A DNA stretch of 34,626 nt. It comes from Parashewanella curva (lineage in GTDB: Bacteria > Pseudomonadota > Gammaproteobacteria > Enterobacterales > Shewanellaceae). Both the position numbers and the translations under genes were made by a program. Of this stretch, positions 1 through 9,000 are shown one piece after another (position 1 is the stretch's first letter; the number at the start of each line of letters is the position of its first letter). Below the pieces are notes generated by a model that saw only the letters and a program-made list of their open reading frames with translations, searched no databases and was not told the origin of the DNA. The stretch spans positions 1 to 34,626 of the forward strand of contig NZ_ML014795.1 of NCBI RefSeq assembly GCF_003675895.1, read 5' to 3'.

Positions 1-143
1 GCAATGGTCGCATCAATATCAATGCCACTAATTTTCAAAATGAATCACGAATTGACTAAATATTTGGTCAGCATGACATACTGGGAAGATCGGTCAAATG
101 ATCATTGAGGATCAAGTAAAATGGTGAATCAACCGTTGCTATT
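1..143. other. Left edge, no supported gene
   Basis: Two short plus-strand frames run in from the left edge: one stops at 106-108 and one at 57-59. Either could be the last codons of a gene lying mostly outside the window, but neither is recognisable. The stretch is AT-rich and holds overlapping TGATC/GATCA repeats around 90-117. I assign nothing here. Confidence 0.3.
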
Positions 144-653
144 TTAAGCAGATTGAGTCAGATGGGCTGAATAGTTACATTCAGTTTTAATTTTGCTGCA
201 TCCAAATTGCTGGAAGTTTTTTACAATCAACAGAACATGCATAAACAGCGTGGGTGCTAGCTGCCCCTTTAGGTAAAGTAAAATCACAATATGCTCTGCG
301 TCTGCTCGTTTAAGTTCAGGACTATTCCAATCTCTTTGATAAATAGCTCTATCCATCGCAGTGACATCAGCTTCAGACAAAGTTAATAACTTGTTTGATA
401 ACTTTTCATGTCCTTCTGCATACTGGATTAATTGTTGATATTGCGGGGTGAATAAAAGGCGTTGACGCTCTATTTTCTCTTTCTCAGAAACCGTTTGTTT
501 ACCGATAGAATGAGTGCTTTCAGTTTCGCTAACAGAGCGCACGGGAAGACAACAACACAGCAAGTCCAACATACCTAACAACCCAAATAATCTATTTACC
601 TGCATTTTAGATAAATGGTTCCAAGTTGTTATTAAGATTTCTTCATAATTCAA
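144..653 (-). CDS. Hypothetical protein with hydrophobic N-terminus
   Basis: I do not recognise this 169-residue protein. The longest frame starts at a TTG (653). An ATG at 605 (residue 17) would give 153 residues whose N-terminus (LFGLLGMLDLLCCCLPV) looks like a signal or membrane segment with three adjacent cysteines, so I consider 605 at least as likely as the true start. Neither start has a convincing Shine-Dalgarno. The middle is charged and helical, and a second hydrophobic stretch (APTLFMHVLLIVKN) lies near residues 132-145. It is divergent from darP across a 105-base spacer. The lack of homologues I can name and the weak start leave some doubt that it is expressed. Confidence 0.5.
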   Translation of the reverse strand: MNYEEILITTWNHLSKMQVNRLFGLLGMLDLLCCCLPVRSVSETESTHSIGKQTVSEKEKIERQRLLFTPQYQQLIQYAEGHEKLSNKLLTLSEADVTAMDRAIYQRDWNSPELKRADAEHIVILLYLKGQLAPTLFMHVLLIVKNFQQFGCSKIKTECNYSAHLTQSA

Positions 654-717
654 AACATTTTTTGAGTAACAAGGAGACTCTGAGGGATACTCAGCTGTTT
701 TGTGTAAACTCCTGCAA

Positions 718-726
718 TGTTATGAT
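718..726 (+). promoter_or_regulatory. Candidate extended -10 promoter for darP
   Basis: TG at 718-719, one base, then TATGAT at 721-726 forms an extended -10 element 33 bases before the darP start. The -35 region is only T-rich (TTTGTG/TTGTGT near 699-705), as is common for extended -10 promoters. This is inference from motif and position only. Confidence 0.4.
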
Positions 727-758
727 AAGCAATATTTTTAAAACTCATTCCACCCAAT

Positions 759-1286
759 ATGAACGTAATCGATGAAGCTCAGCTGAATAAACAGCCATTT
801 GATCATGATGATGAATACATCAGCCGTACAGAGTTCAAACACGAAAGTGCTGAAATCCAAAAGTTTGGTGAGCAATTAGCTGCATTATCTAAAAAGCAGT
901 TGCAAATGATGGAGCTTGATGAGTTCTTGTTTGATAACTTAGTTAAAGTAAAAACCATCAAACCCAAAACTGAAGCCTATCGCCGTCAAATGCAGTATAT
1001 TGGCAAACTGATGCGCACTGCAGACTTGGATGAAGTGAAACAGAAGTTTCAAAAACTGCATTTACTTACGGGTAATGAAACGATTCAAGTACAAAAGTTT
1101 GAGCGTATTCGCGATGAAGTTTTAGCCGAAGGCGACAGTAAAATTCATGAGCTGATTTCAGAGCACCCACAGCTGGATCGCCAAAAGTTAAGGCAACTTG
1201 TACGTCAGGCAAAAAAAGAACTGGCTAAAAACCCTGAGTCCAAAGCCAATAAAGAGTTATTCGTTTATTTACGTCAAAATTGGTGA
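759..1286 (+). CDS. darP: Dual-action ribosomal maturation protein DarP (YjgA, DUF615)
   Basis: 175 residues matching the DUF615/YjgA family throughout: the early segment DDEYISRTEFKHES, the KIKPKTEAYRRQMQYIGKLMR-type core, and a lysine/arginine-rich C-terminus ending in a short YLRQNW-like tail. In E. coli the protein associates with late 50S precursors and promotes maturation of the peptidyl-transferase centre. It is cytoplasmic, mostly helical and without membrane segments. Length is close to the family's usual ~180. The ATG start fits the alignment of the N-terminus, although no strong Shine-Dalgarno precedes it. In relatives yjgA lies next to pmbA and near tldD; here tldD is 2.4 kb away on the other side of an unknown gene, and pmbA is not in the window. 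Confidence 0.93.
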   Translation: MNVIDEAQLNKQPFDHDDEYISRTEFKHESAEIQKFGEQLAALSKKQLQMMELDEFLFDNLVKVKTIKPKTEAYRRQMQYIGKLMRTADLDEVKQKFQKLHLLTGNETIQVQKFERIRDEVLAEGDSKIHELISEHPQLDRQKLRQLVRQAKKELAKNPESKANKELFVYLRQNW

Positions 1287-1292
1287 TATGCG

Positions 1293-1319
1293 AAGTAGTA
1301 ACTGCCGTTAACTACTTTT
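1293..1319 (+). terminator. Hairpin terminator after darP
   Basis: AAGTAGTAAC (1293-1302), loop TGCC, then GTTAACTACTT: a stem of about ten pairs with one bulged base, followed by TTTT, seven bases after the darP stop. It separates darP from the convergent 737-residue gene. Confidence 0.5.
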
Positions 1320-1367
1320 GCTTGCCAACGCGTTACCGTTCACATCAATTAACAATGTGTATTGAGG

Positions 1368-3581
1368 TTAATTGGTACGAACGGTATTATTCATCTTAGC
1401 CTTCAGGCTTTCGACTTCTTGTTCCAATTTAGATAAAGCTTCTGATCTTATTTTATCATCAGCTTTGGTATGAAACGGCGTTTTGAAACGGTTTGAAATT
1501 TGTTGACATTGTTTTAGCGCTGACTGAAGCTTAGATTTATCTTCCGCATCACCACTTTTTCTGAGTTCAGACGATGCTGCTAAAACAATTTCTGCACTCA
1601 GCTCTAACGCCGCCTTACATGCTTCATCTTTCTTGAGCTCCCAGCAAGACAAGTAAATTAGCCTATCTAACACTGGCTCAACCTCATCCCAACTAGTTTC
1701 AGAACTTTCAATCCTCTTCCACACCCTTTTCTCTTGTTCAAGAATTCTACGAGATGCAACCCCAGCCCACGTTTGTACATTCTCCATATTTTGCTGAGCA
1801 GCTCCGCTTCGAGATGAACCTCTTGTGCTCAGTCTTCCCTCAACGAGCGACACCTCATTAAGAAAGTGCTGATAATTTGCCAAACTCTCGAGAGCCACTG
1901 ATGTTTTCAATTCACTATACTGTTTAGCCAATGCTACACAGTGAATAAGGGTTGTATTCAATCTATCCATATCACTAGGATCACGAAACAAGCGAACTTT
2001 TCTCGATAACGTTGATACTGTTTTCATATGCATATCAAGCAGCTTTTCAGGATAAGCACTCGTGTCACGCATGATGTATCTCTCCAGTAAATAAATACTG
2101 AGTTCTTTGAGTTTCTGGGCCGCAACTTGGCTCGCTTGAGAATCATATTCCTCAACGCCCTCACTCTGCTTTTCTAACGGCTCAAGTAATGCAAAAAGGT
2201 TTTTGCCTGCAAGTTGCTCTTGTTTTATCCAGCCATAAGGAGGATTGCCACGACCTACATTATCGATAACTTGTTGAGCTTCAGCGCTCAACAAACCAAC
2301 ATATTGTTGTTTTATGATTACTAATATTTCCTTTAACTGAGGAATTGTCTCAAACAATTGCTGTCTTCGAGATTGAGGAAAATTACTCGAATCGGTAATA
2401 TCAACAAATTGAATAAATTTATTAGCAAGAACAATATAATACTGATGAAGTGAAACAGGATTTTTCAACGCCTTAACTTGTTCCAACAAACCTATAAAAT
2501 TGTAAAAGAAATCACTAAGCTCGTCAGCGGTTAAAATATCATCCATCGAATAGAGTTGCTGCGTGATACATTGCTCTATACAAGAATTTATTTGGCTCTC
2601 TACTTCTCTAGCATTGCTACCGAAGTCTTGCATCTTGTTTAAATAAGCAATCGCGAATACCAAAGCCGCACATGTTGGATCACTTCCATCAATTTTTGCA
2701 CGGTATTCATCTACCAACATTTTACACACTTGGTATAAGGCTTTTTGAATTTGCTCCAAAGGCGAAATGCCTGAAGTTGCTCCAGCATGAGCTGAATGCG
2801 TAAAGTCAACGCATGGACTTTGCTCTGATTCAAAGTCATTTTTTAATAGGCTCAACTCACAATGGAGGTTATGTAATTTGGCTAAATAAGCTTCTGAAAA
2901 CCATTTAGCCATGCTCTTGCCCTTAACCAATACCTCAAGTTGATGTAAATTTTCTGTTAGTGAATGTTCACGATTAAAGCTACTGCTGTTTTCAGTTTCA
3001 TCGGCAAGATTGACTGGTGAGGATGATGTTGAATGATCTGTACTTTTCTTCCTTTCATTCGATTTTGTTCTGGAAATTTTACGTTTAATAAATGAGAACG
3101 CACTTTTAGATTTGCTTTCTGGGATTTGACTTGCATCATCCGCAATATCAAAAATATCTTTGGCCGTGATGACTTCAACAGATGAACTGCTCGATAAACT
3201 ACTATTATCAGATTCGGTTTTAATTAGCTCACTCTGCCAATATTTCACACCTTTACACAATCTCTGAACCTCTAATAGTTTATCTAGAGCGCTTTTTACC
3301 GATCTTCTGATTTCAGGTGAACTGACTTCCAATCTCTCACCCGTCAACACATCTGTTGAATGTACGGCATCTGGCTCAGCCGCAACGAAGTTATATTCAT
3401 CAGTTTCAGAAGTATAGGGCGATACTGCAGCAAGTTGAAGATCAACAATGGTGACCTGATAGCGATATATCTTTGAATTGACAACAACCTCTAAAGCTTG
3501 AGAGACCTCCCCTTGTTTAGGAAAGTTTTGTTGGCAGAAGAATTGTAAATTTTGATTATCGCTTAATGCGTCTATAGACAT
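1368..3581 (-). CDS. Large hypothetical protein, 737 residues
   Basis: I do not recognise this protein. It has no signal peptide and no membrane segment. Residues 1-75 look globular and beta-rich. Residues 124-134 are a serine run, and residues 157-190 are a basic, Ser/Lys/Arg-rich, probably disordered segment. From about 205 to the end it is charged, leucine-rich and almost certainly alpha-helical, finishing in a probable short coiled coil (LEQEVESLKAKM, about 718-729). The ATG at 3581 is chosen as the first start of the frame; the preceding bases have no clear Shine-Dalgarno. It sits between darP and tldD, convergent with darP, with its own possible promoter. The disordered Ser-rich linker plus long helical repeats resembles secreted effector or scaffold architecture, but that is only a resemblance and I assign no function. 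Confidence 0.7.
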   Translation of the reverse strand: MSIDALSDNQNLQFFCQQNFPKQGEVSQALEVVVNSKIYRYQVTIVDLQLAAVSPYTSETDEYNFVAAEPDAVHSTDVLTGERLEVSSPEIRRSVKSALDKLLEVQRLCKGVKYWQSELIKTESDNSSLSSSSSVEVITAKDIFDIADDASQIPESKSKSAFSFIKRKISRTKSNERKKSTDHSTSSSPVNLADETENSSSFNREHSLTENLHQLEVLVKGKSMAKWFSEAYLAKLHNLHCELSLLKNDFESEQSPCVDFTHSAHAGATSGISPLEQIQKALYQVCKMLVDEYRAKIDGSDPTCAALVFAIAYLNKMQDFGSNAREVESQINSCIEQCITQQLYSMDDILTADELSDFFYNFIGLLEQVKALKNPVSLHQYYIVLANKFIQFVDITDSSNFPQSRRQQLFETIPQLKEILVIIKQQYVGLLSAEAQQVIDNVGRGNPPYGWIKQEQLAGKNLFALLEPLEKQSEGVEEYDSQASQVAAQKLKELSIYLLERYIMRDTSAYPEKLLDMHMKTVSTLSRKVRLFRDPSDMDRLNTTLIHCVALAKQYSELKTSVALESLANYQHFLNEVSLVEGRLSTRGSSRSGAAQQNMENVQTWAGVASRRILEQEKRVWKRIESSETSWDEVEPVLDRLIYLSCWELKKDEACKAALELSAEIVLAASSELRKSGDAEDKSKLQSALKQCQQISNRFKTPFHTKADDKIRSEALSKLEQEVESLKAKMNNTVRTN

Positions 3582-3632
3582 AGGGTTGTTAAGTCGTGAA
3601 TTAAGAGGAATGATTTAACTGAAAGATAGTGA

Positions 3633-3660
3633 TTTATAAAGAGAAATATTGAAGTCTGAA
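3633..3660 (-). promoter_or_regulatory. Candidate sigma70 promoter for the 737-residue gene
   Basis: Read on the minus strand: TTCAGA (3660-3655), 16 bases, TATAAA (3638-3633), about 50 bases before the ATG at 3581. The -10 matches 5 of 6 and the -35 4 of 6. The spacer between this gene and tldD also holds the tldD terminator, so an independent promoter is expected. Confidence 0.35.
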
Positions 3661-3685
3661 GTAAGATTAATTTAAAGGAAAGGTT

Positions 3686-3706
3686 AGCCCCACCAAAAGC
3701 GGGGCT
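3686..3706 (-). terminator. Hairpin terminator after tldD
   Basis: On the minus strand AGCCCC, a nine-base loop, GGGGCT, then a pyrimidine-rich AACCTTTCCTTT. It lies nine bases beyond the tldD stop codon and probably ends the mreB-to-tldD transcript. Confidence 0.6.
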
Positions 3707-3714
3707 TAAAGCCA

Positions 3715-5157
3715 TTAAGCAGTACCACCTACTGTTAGGCGATCAAGTTTAAGCGTTGGTTGACCAACACCAACAGGGACACTTTGACCGTCTTTGCCAC
3801 ACACACCAACACCATGATCTAAGGCTAAATCATTTCCAACCATGCTAATCTGACTCATAGCTTCTGGGCCATTACCAATTAATGTAGCGCCTTTAATAGC
3901 CTGTGTGATCTCGCCTTTTTCAATGAGGTAAGCTTCGGATGCTGAAAACACAAACTTTCCAGAAGTAATATCCACTTGTCCACCACCAAAGTTAGGAGCG
4001 TAGATACCATTCTCAACGGATTTAATGATCGCTTGTGGATCGCTGTCACCCGCCTTCATATAGGTGTTGGTCATTCGCGGCATAGGCAAATGAGCATATG
4101 ATTCCCGTCGGCCATTACCCGTTGACTCCTCGCCCATTAATCGAGCATTCAGTTTGTCTTGCATGTAGCCTTTCAGAATGCCGCCTTCAATCAAGGTCGT
4201 TTTTTGAGTCGGCGTACCTTCATCATCCACAGTTAATGAACCACGGCGGTGCTCGATTGTGCCATCATCAATTACCGTCACTAAGCTTGAGGCAACTTGT
4301 TCACCAACACGACCAGAAAACGCACTACTGCCTTTACGGTTAAAGTCACCTTCAAGACCATGGCCTACGGCTTCGTGCAATAACACTCCCGGCCATCCAT
4401 TACCTAAAACTACCGTCATTTCACCGGCAGGAGCATCGATGGCATGTAAATTCACTTGTGCTTGTCGAACGGCTTCACGGGCAAATTTAAAACTCACTGG
4501 CAACCCTTCATCATCGGTTTCCATGAAAGCTTCATAGCTATGACGGCCACCGCCACCAGCCGCGCCACGTTCACGCTTGCCGTTTTCTTCAATCAAGACG
4601 CTACAATTGAACCGAACCAAAGGACGGATATCCGCACTTAGCGTACCATCGCTAGCCGTCACTAATATTTCTTCATAAACACCAGATAAACTGATCACCA
4701 CTTGGGCAATACGTTCATCTAAACTACGAATGTAGGCATCAGCTTGTTTGAGTAGATCTATCTTTCGCGATTGCTCCATAGCTTCGATAGGATCTTGGCT
4801 ATCATATAGAGCTGTCTGAGTTGTGGCTTTGGCCGCTTGCACAGAGTAACTGTTTCCTGAAGCCGCAATTCCTCTCGCAGCCAAAGATGCTGACTCTAAT
4901 GCATCTGGAGTAATTTCATCGGCATACGCAAAGCCTGTCTTCTCGCCAGTAATGGCTCGAACACCGACACCACGTTCAATATTAAAACTGCCTTCTTTAA
5001 TGATGCCATCTTCAAGCACCCAAGACTCATGGCGACTCCCTTGGAAATACAAATCGGCATAATCAATATTATGCTGATGGATAAGGGTTAAATAGTTCGA
5101 AAGGTTATCTAGACTTAGCTTATCGCCAAGTAAACTTTTTCCCACTTGGGTTAACAT
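3715..5157 (-). CDS. tldD: Metalloprotease TldD
   Basis: 480 residues from the ATG at 5157. The frame also opens at a TTG directly before it (5160), but ATG with an upstream AGAGAA is the better start. TldD pairs with PmbA/TldE to form a zinc protease that trims unfolded peptides; known roles are microcin B17 maturation and degradation of the CcdA antitoxin. The HExxxH zinc motif is intact (HEAVGH, near residues 261-266), followed by the characteristic [12 protein letters not shown]. The conserved C-terminal [20 protein letters not shown] segment, with the cysteine that completes the metal site, is also present. Length equals E. coli TldD (481). It is the last gene of the mreB-to-tldD block, 30 bases after the nitrilase-family gene. 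The partner gene pmbA is not in this window. Confidence 0.96.
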   Translation of the reverse strand: MLTQVGKSLLGDKLSLDNLSNYLTLIHQHNIDYADLYFQGSRHESWVLEDGIIKEGSFNIERGVGVRAITGEKTGFAYADEITPDALESASLAARGIAASGNSYSVQAAKATTQTALYDSQDPIEAMEQSRKIDLLKQADAYIRSLDERIAQVVISLSGVYEEILVTASDGTLSADIRPLVRFNCSVLIEENGKRERGAAGGGGRHSYEAFMETDDEGLPVSFKFAREAVRQAQVNLHAIDAPAGEMTVVLGNGWPGVLLHEAVGHGLEGDFNRKGSSAFSGRVGEQVASSLVTVIDDGTIEHRRGSLTVDDEGTPTQKTTLIEGGILKGYMQDKLNARLMGEESTGNGRRESYAHLPMPRMTNTYMKAGDSDPQAIIKSVENGIYAPNFGGGQVDITSGKFVFSASEAYLIEKGEITQAIKGATLIGNGPEAMSQISMVGNDLALDHGVGVCGKDGQSVPVGVGQPTLKLDRLTVGGTA

Positions 5158-5186
5158 CAAATTTAATTCTCTATCTATTTTACAGT

Positions 5187-6017
5187 CTATTTCAAAACTG
5201 CTGATTGGAAGCGTTTATGCTCGAGCACAGGCATTTCATTGCGAATTCTGTTCATTTTAGCGAAATCTGGCTTCGCCTGCACCCAGCCAATATCAGAAGG
5301 CTTTTCAGCCATAATCTCACCCCAAGGGTTAACGATCATACTGTGACCCCATGTTTCACGACGGCTGGTAGGATGTTGCCCCCACTGCGCCGCTGCAACC
5401 ACATAGGTTTGGGTTTCAATGGCTCTCGCTTGCAAAAGCGTTTGCCAATGGGCTTTCCCTGTAACCTTAGTAAATGCTGCAGGCAATGCAATAATTTCGG
5501 CACCTTGCTCTCGCATTGCCTGAAACAGCTCCGGGAAACGCAAGTCATAACAAATCGCTAAACCAATTTTACCTAAAGGCGTGTCAACTACGGCAACATG
5601 TTCACCTGGGCAAAATGTTTCACTTTCACGGTATTGCTTAGTACCATCTGCCACGTCAACATCAAACAAGTGCAGCTTATCATATTGACCCATAACCTGA
5701 CCTTGCGGATCAAACACATAGCAACGACTGTAAAAACGACCATCTTGAGAAAGTTCAGGAACGGTTCCAGCAACTAAATATACCTGATATTGTGACGCTA
5801 GCTCAGCCAAGGCTTGAGTAAAAGGGTTTTCATTTCCTTCCCCCAGTGCACGGATTTGCAAACTCTCATGGCCACCAAATAACAGTACACACTCAGGTAA
5901 CACCACCAATTGCTGCTCATGTTCAACTTGTGGGAGCATTTCAAATTGTTCACGTAAAAATGCTAAGTTTTCATCGAAGTCTCGTCCACTTCGGCATTGC
6001 AATACGTTGATCTGCAT
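5187..6017 (-). CDS. Carbon-nitrogen hydrolase (nitrilase superfamily, Nit1-type amidase)
   Basis: 276 residues covering one complete nitrilase-fold domain. The Glu-Lys-Cys triad is visible: E42 in VVLPEC, K114 in YDKLHLFDV and C156 in [13 protein letters not shown]. The DVxVADGT and [14 protein letters not shown] segments place it in the Nit1/YbeM-like branch, whose studied members hydrolyse deaminated glutathione (metabolite repair). That substrate is inferred from family. Cytoplasmic. The ATG is one base after the yhdP stop, with a good AGAGGGG Shine-Dalgarno inside the end of yhdP, so it is translated from the same operon. Genes of this family lie between yhdP and tldD in Vibrio and Shewanella relatives. 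Confidence 0.9.
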   Translation of the reverse strand: MQINVLQCRSGRDFDENLAFLREQFEMLPQVEHEQQLVVLPECVLLFGGHESLQIRALGEGNENPFTQALAELASQYQVYLVAGTVPELSQDGRFYSRCYVFDPQGQVMGQYDKLHLFDVDVADGTKQYRESETFCPGEHVAVVDTPLGKIGLAICYDLRFPELFQAMREQGAEIIALPAAFTKVTGKAHWQTLLQARAIETQTYVVAAAQWGQHPTSRRETWGHSMIVNPWGEIMAEKPSDIGWVQAKPDFAKMNRIRNEMPVLEHKRFQSAVLK

Positions 6018-6018
6018 C

Positions 6019-9000
6019 TTACCCCTCTTTTAGCTCTTGAGCATTCGTCACAGGTTTTGTCGCTTTAGGCTGATTTTGTATTGCTGGCTTTGGCTTTTCC
6101 TGTGGCTTTAACTCTTGCTGAACCTCGGATTGTTTTGCTGGGTTTGTCGGTCCATCCTTTGGCGTTTTTTCTCGTACAGCACTTGGGTTAACTTTTCGTA
6201 ATACAGCATCAGGAATTTCAATCTCTTTACTCTTACGCTCAACTTCTTCTAGGTTTGGTTTAGACATAGTACCGGTTAAACGAAAACGAATTTCTGATAT
6301 CACTTCAATCACGGGCTCTAATACCTTAGTCAGCGCAAACGCCCCCAAACCTATAGCCCAACCTGGAGTACTGAGTAATACCACTGTCGGTACACTTGAC
6401 GCTAACTTAGGAGAAAAGCGAACATCATAGTTGAGACTTTGTTTAGTGAGATCGGTATACCCACGTACTCGCATTGTACCTGCTACCGCATCCATTTCGG
6501 TATTGGTGGTTTTGACTACACCATCATCAATCCGCAAATCTCCTGTAAATGAATTGAAGTACAAGCCTTTGCCAAACACATCAGAAAAATCGAACGACAG
6601 TTTTCTCAGTAATGAATCCAAACTAAACAAAGAGAAGATCCGCGCACCTTTGTCACTGACTTCCGATAAGTGACCTTTACCTAGATGAAAATTCACATCA
6701 CCGTTTAAACGTGATAAATCAAAATCATAAGGAGCGCCTTGCCAATGAGTTGTCAATTTTACTTTTAGCGGTGCATCTTTGATCCCAGGGCTAACTCCTA
6801 ATTGCTTAGAGATAGCATCGAATTCTTGCGCATCAATATTAACGTTAAGTTGCGTAGCGCCATAAGTATTTTCGGTCGGTGCAGACCAATCACCTGAGCC
6901 AATCACTGTCGTTTTTGGGGTTGTTAAAGCAATATGATGCAGTTTGTAGCCTTGTGATTCAGGTTTACCTTGAAACTCGAAATGACCTAGCTCAAGTCCC
7001 TTAAATCGAAAATCCTTGGCCGATATAGTTAATACTGGAAGCCCTTTTAACACTTCAAGATTCTTCTCACTATTTATGATCGAAGGAACATGCTCTGATT
7101 CGGATGTCTCAGTTTTAGTTTGATTTTGTGTTTCTTGATCTGAAAAGAGGTAGAGTTTACTGGCATCAATGCTTATCCCTTCAGCGTCCCAGTTTTTGTG
7201 AAAAGTTAGTTGGCCGGCAAAGTTATCTGACGATGCATGGAATACCCATTCACCTTGTTCTGGAGCGGCATTCATTTGAACATATTTAAACGGTTGTCCG
7301 ATAAAATCCAGCCGTTCAATTTGCGATTGGATCGACACAAGATTTGGAAAAAAATGCGGCTTAGGTGTAGTACTCAATCCTAAATGAACCGGTGCTTTCT
7401 CTGAGGGTAGCGTAAAAGCATCAATGACTGGCAACCATTTTTCTAAATTAGCCTGCTGTAATTCAGTGCGCAGCTGGCCACCTTGAGAATTTAGGACATC
7501 TCCTGGTTGGAATAAACGCCCAATGATAATATCGTAGGCTTTAAGTCTATCTTGATTAATTGGATCTAGACTCCCCCAAAACTCAGCTTGGTCGGCCAAC
7601 TTGACACTCATAGACAGTTGTTTGTTATCCCCTACAATCTCAGCTTGCAACGGCTTTTTCTCTTTCGTTGTTTTAGCTAACATTTCAGGTAAATCTAGGG
7701 TGACCCCCACTAAATTTGAACCCACAGTTCCTTGCAAACTGTAACCAGAATCGCTGAATACCATCTTCAATTTGGCTTTTAGATCCATGTCACCAGAATA
7801 AAAGGGGGACAGCGGGTTTTCAAATTCTACAGGGAGTTTACTGAGATCCCAGTGACTCCCTAAGGTTAAATGTAAGTGAGTCTCATCGGCTTTGGGTTCA
7901 GTATCAAATGATAACCGTGTCGGTTGCTGATATAACAATGCCGTGAGGCCATCGCCTTCAACGGTGTCATTTTGAAACCGAACATCACCTTTAACTTTTT
8001 GTAATTCAATCCCAGGCTCAGAAATATAAATCGGATTATCTTTAAGACTGATTTGACCACGAATTTGCGCTTGGCTACCTTCATACAATGGAATATCAAG
8101 ATCCAACACGCCTTTGACTTGCCCTTGAACTTGAACGATATTCAGCACTTCCCCTACGGAATCTGACAGAGGCGAAGATTGTAAAACCTCAGTAGCGTCC
8201 TCTCCTTTGGGATACAACTCAGCTTGAACACCCAGATGAGCATGCTCATCCATTACAGGAATAAATACGTGCGCACCATCGATCGGTACTTTAATCAATT
8301 GACCTTTGTTGACACGAAGATCCATGCGATCATTTTCAAATAATGCAGATAACCATAATTTATCAATATCTGGCCAATCGGGTTGAAAACGAAATGTCGC
8401 ATCCGCCAATTCAAAACCCGCCTGAAAGACACCACTATGATCGGTAAAAGGAAAGTCACTAAAACTTCCCTGCCAAACCACTTTGGCTTTTGGAATGTTA
8501 CCCGCCACTAACGCACCAGTGAGGTAATCCGTTAAATCCTTACCCATTGCCAATTGCGGCAAATATAAAAACGCATGACCCACATTATGTATGGCAACGT
8601 TAGCCGAAAGCGCTAATCCAGCTTTTTGAGATAAATCCACACTGGCTTTGCCTTGAATATCAATGTCTGAATTAAAAAACCTGAACTTAGGTAAGGTTAA
8701 CAGCCTATCAGATAGAGCCATTGTCGCGATTATTGGTTCACCTTTGAGATGTAAAGTTTCTACAAATTCCTCACCAAAATCCAGTTGATAATCTTGTTCA
8801 GGCAATGACACAAAGAGCTTGTCATCTTGCAAGCTTACCCTAGCATCAAAAGGAGCGGCTCCCAGACCATTATTAACAGACTTCCAACCGACTTGCTGTA
8901 ATTGGCTTGATAGCAGTAACCCAGTATTTGGAGCATAACTTAATTGAGTCTCATCAATATATCCTTGAGGTTTAAGTTGATGCCATTGAGTGATCATTTG

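Noticed and set aside
2957-3178. 73-codon minus-strand frame inside the 737-residue gene
   Set aside because: It is entirely within another frame of a long open gene, and has a chance-like basic composition and no Shine-Dalgarno.
4098-4641. Plus-strand frames opposite tldD (81, 92 and 61 codons)
   Set aside because: Antisense shadows of a well-conserved gene; mutually overlapping and without recognisable protein features.
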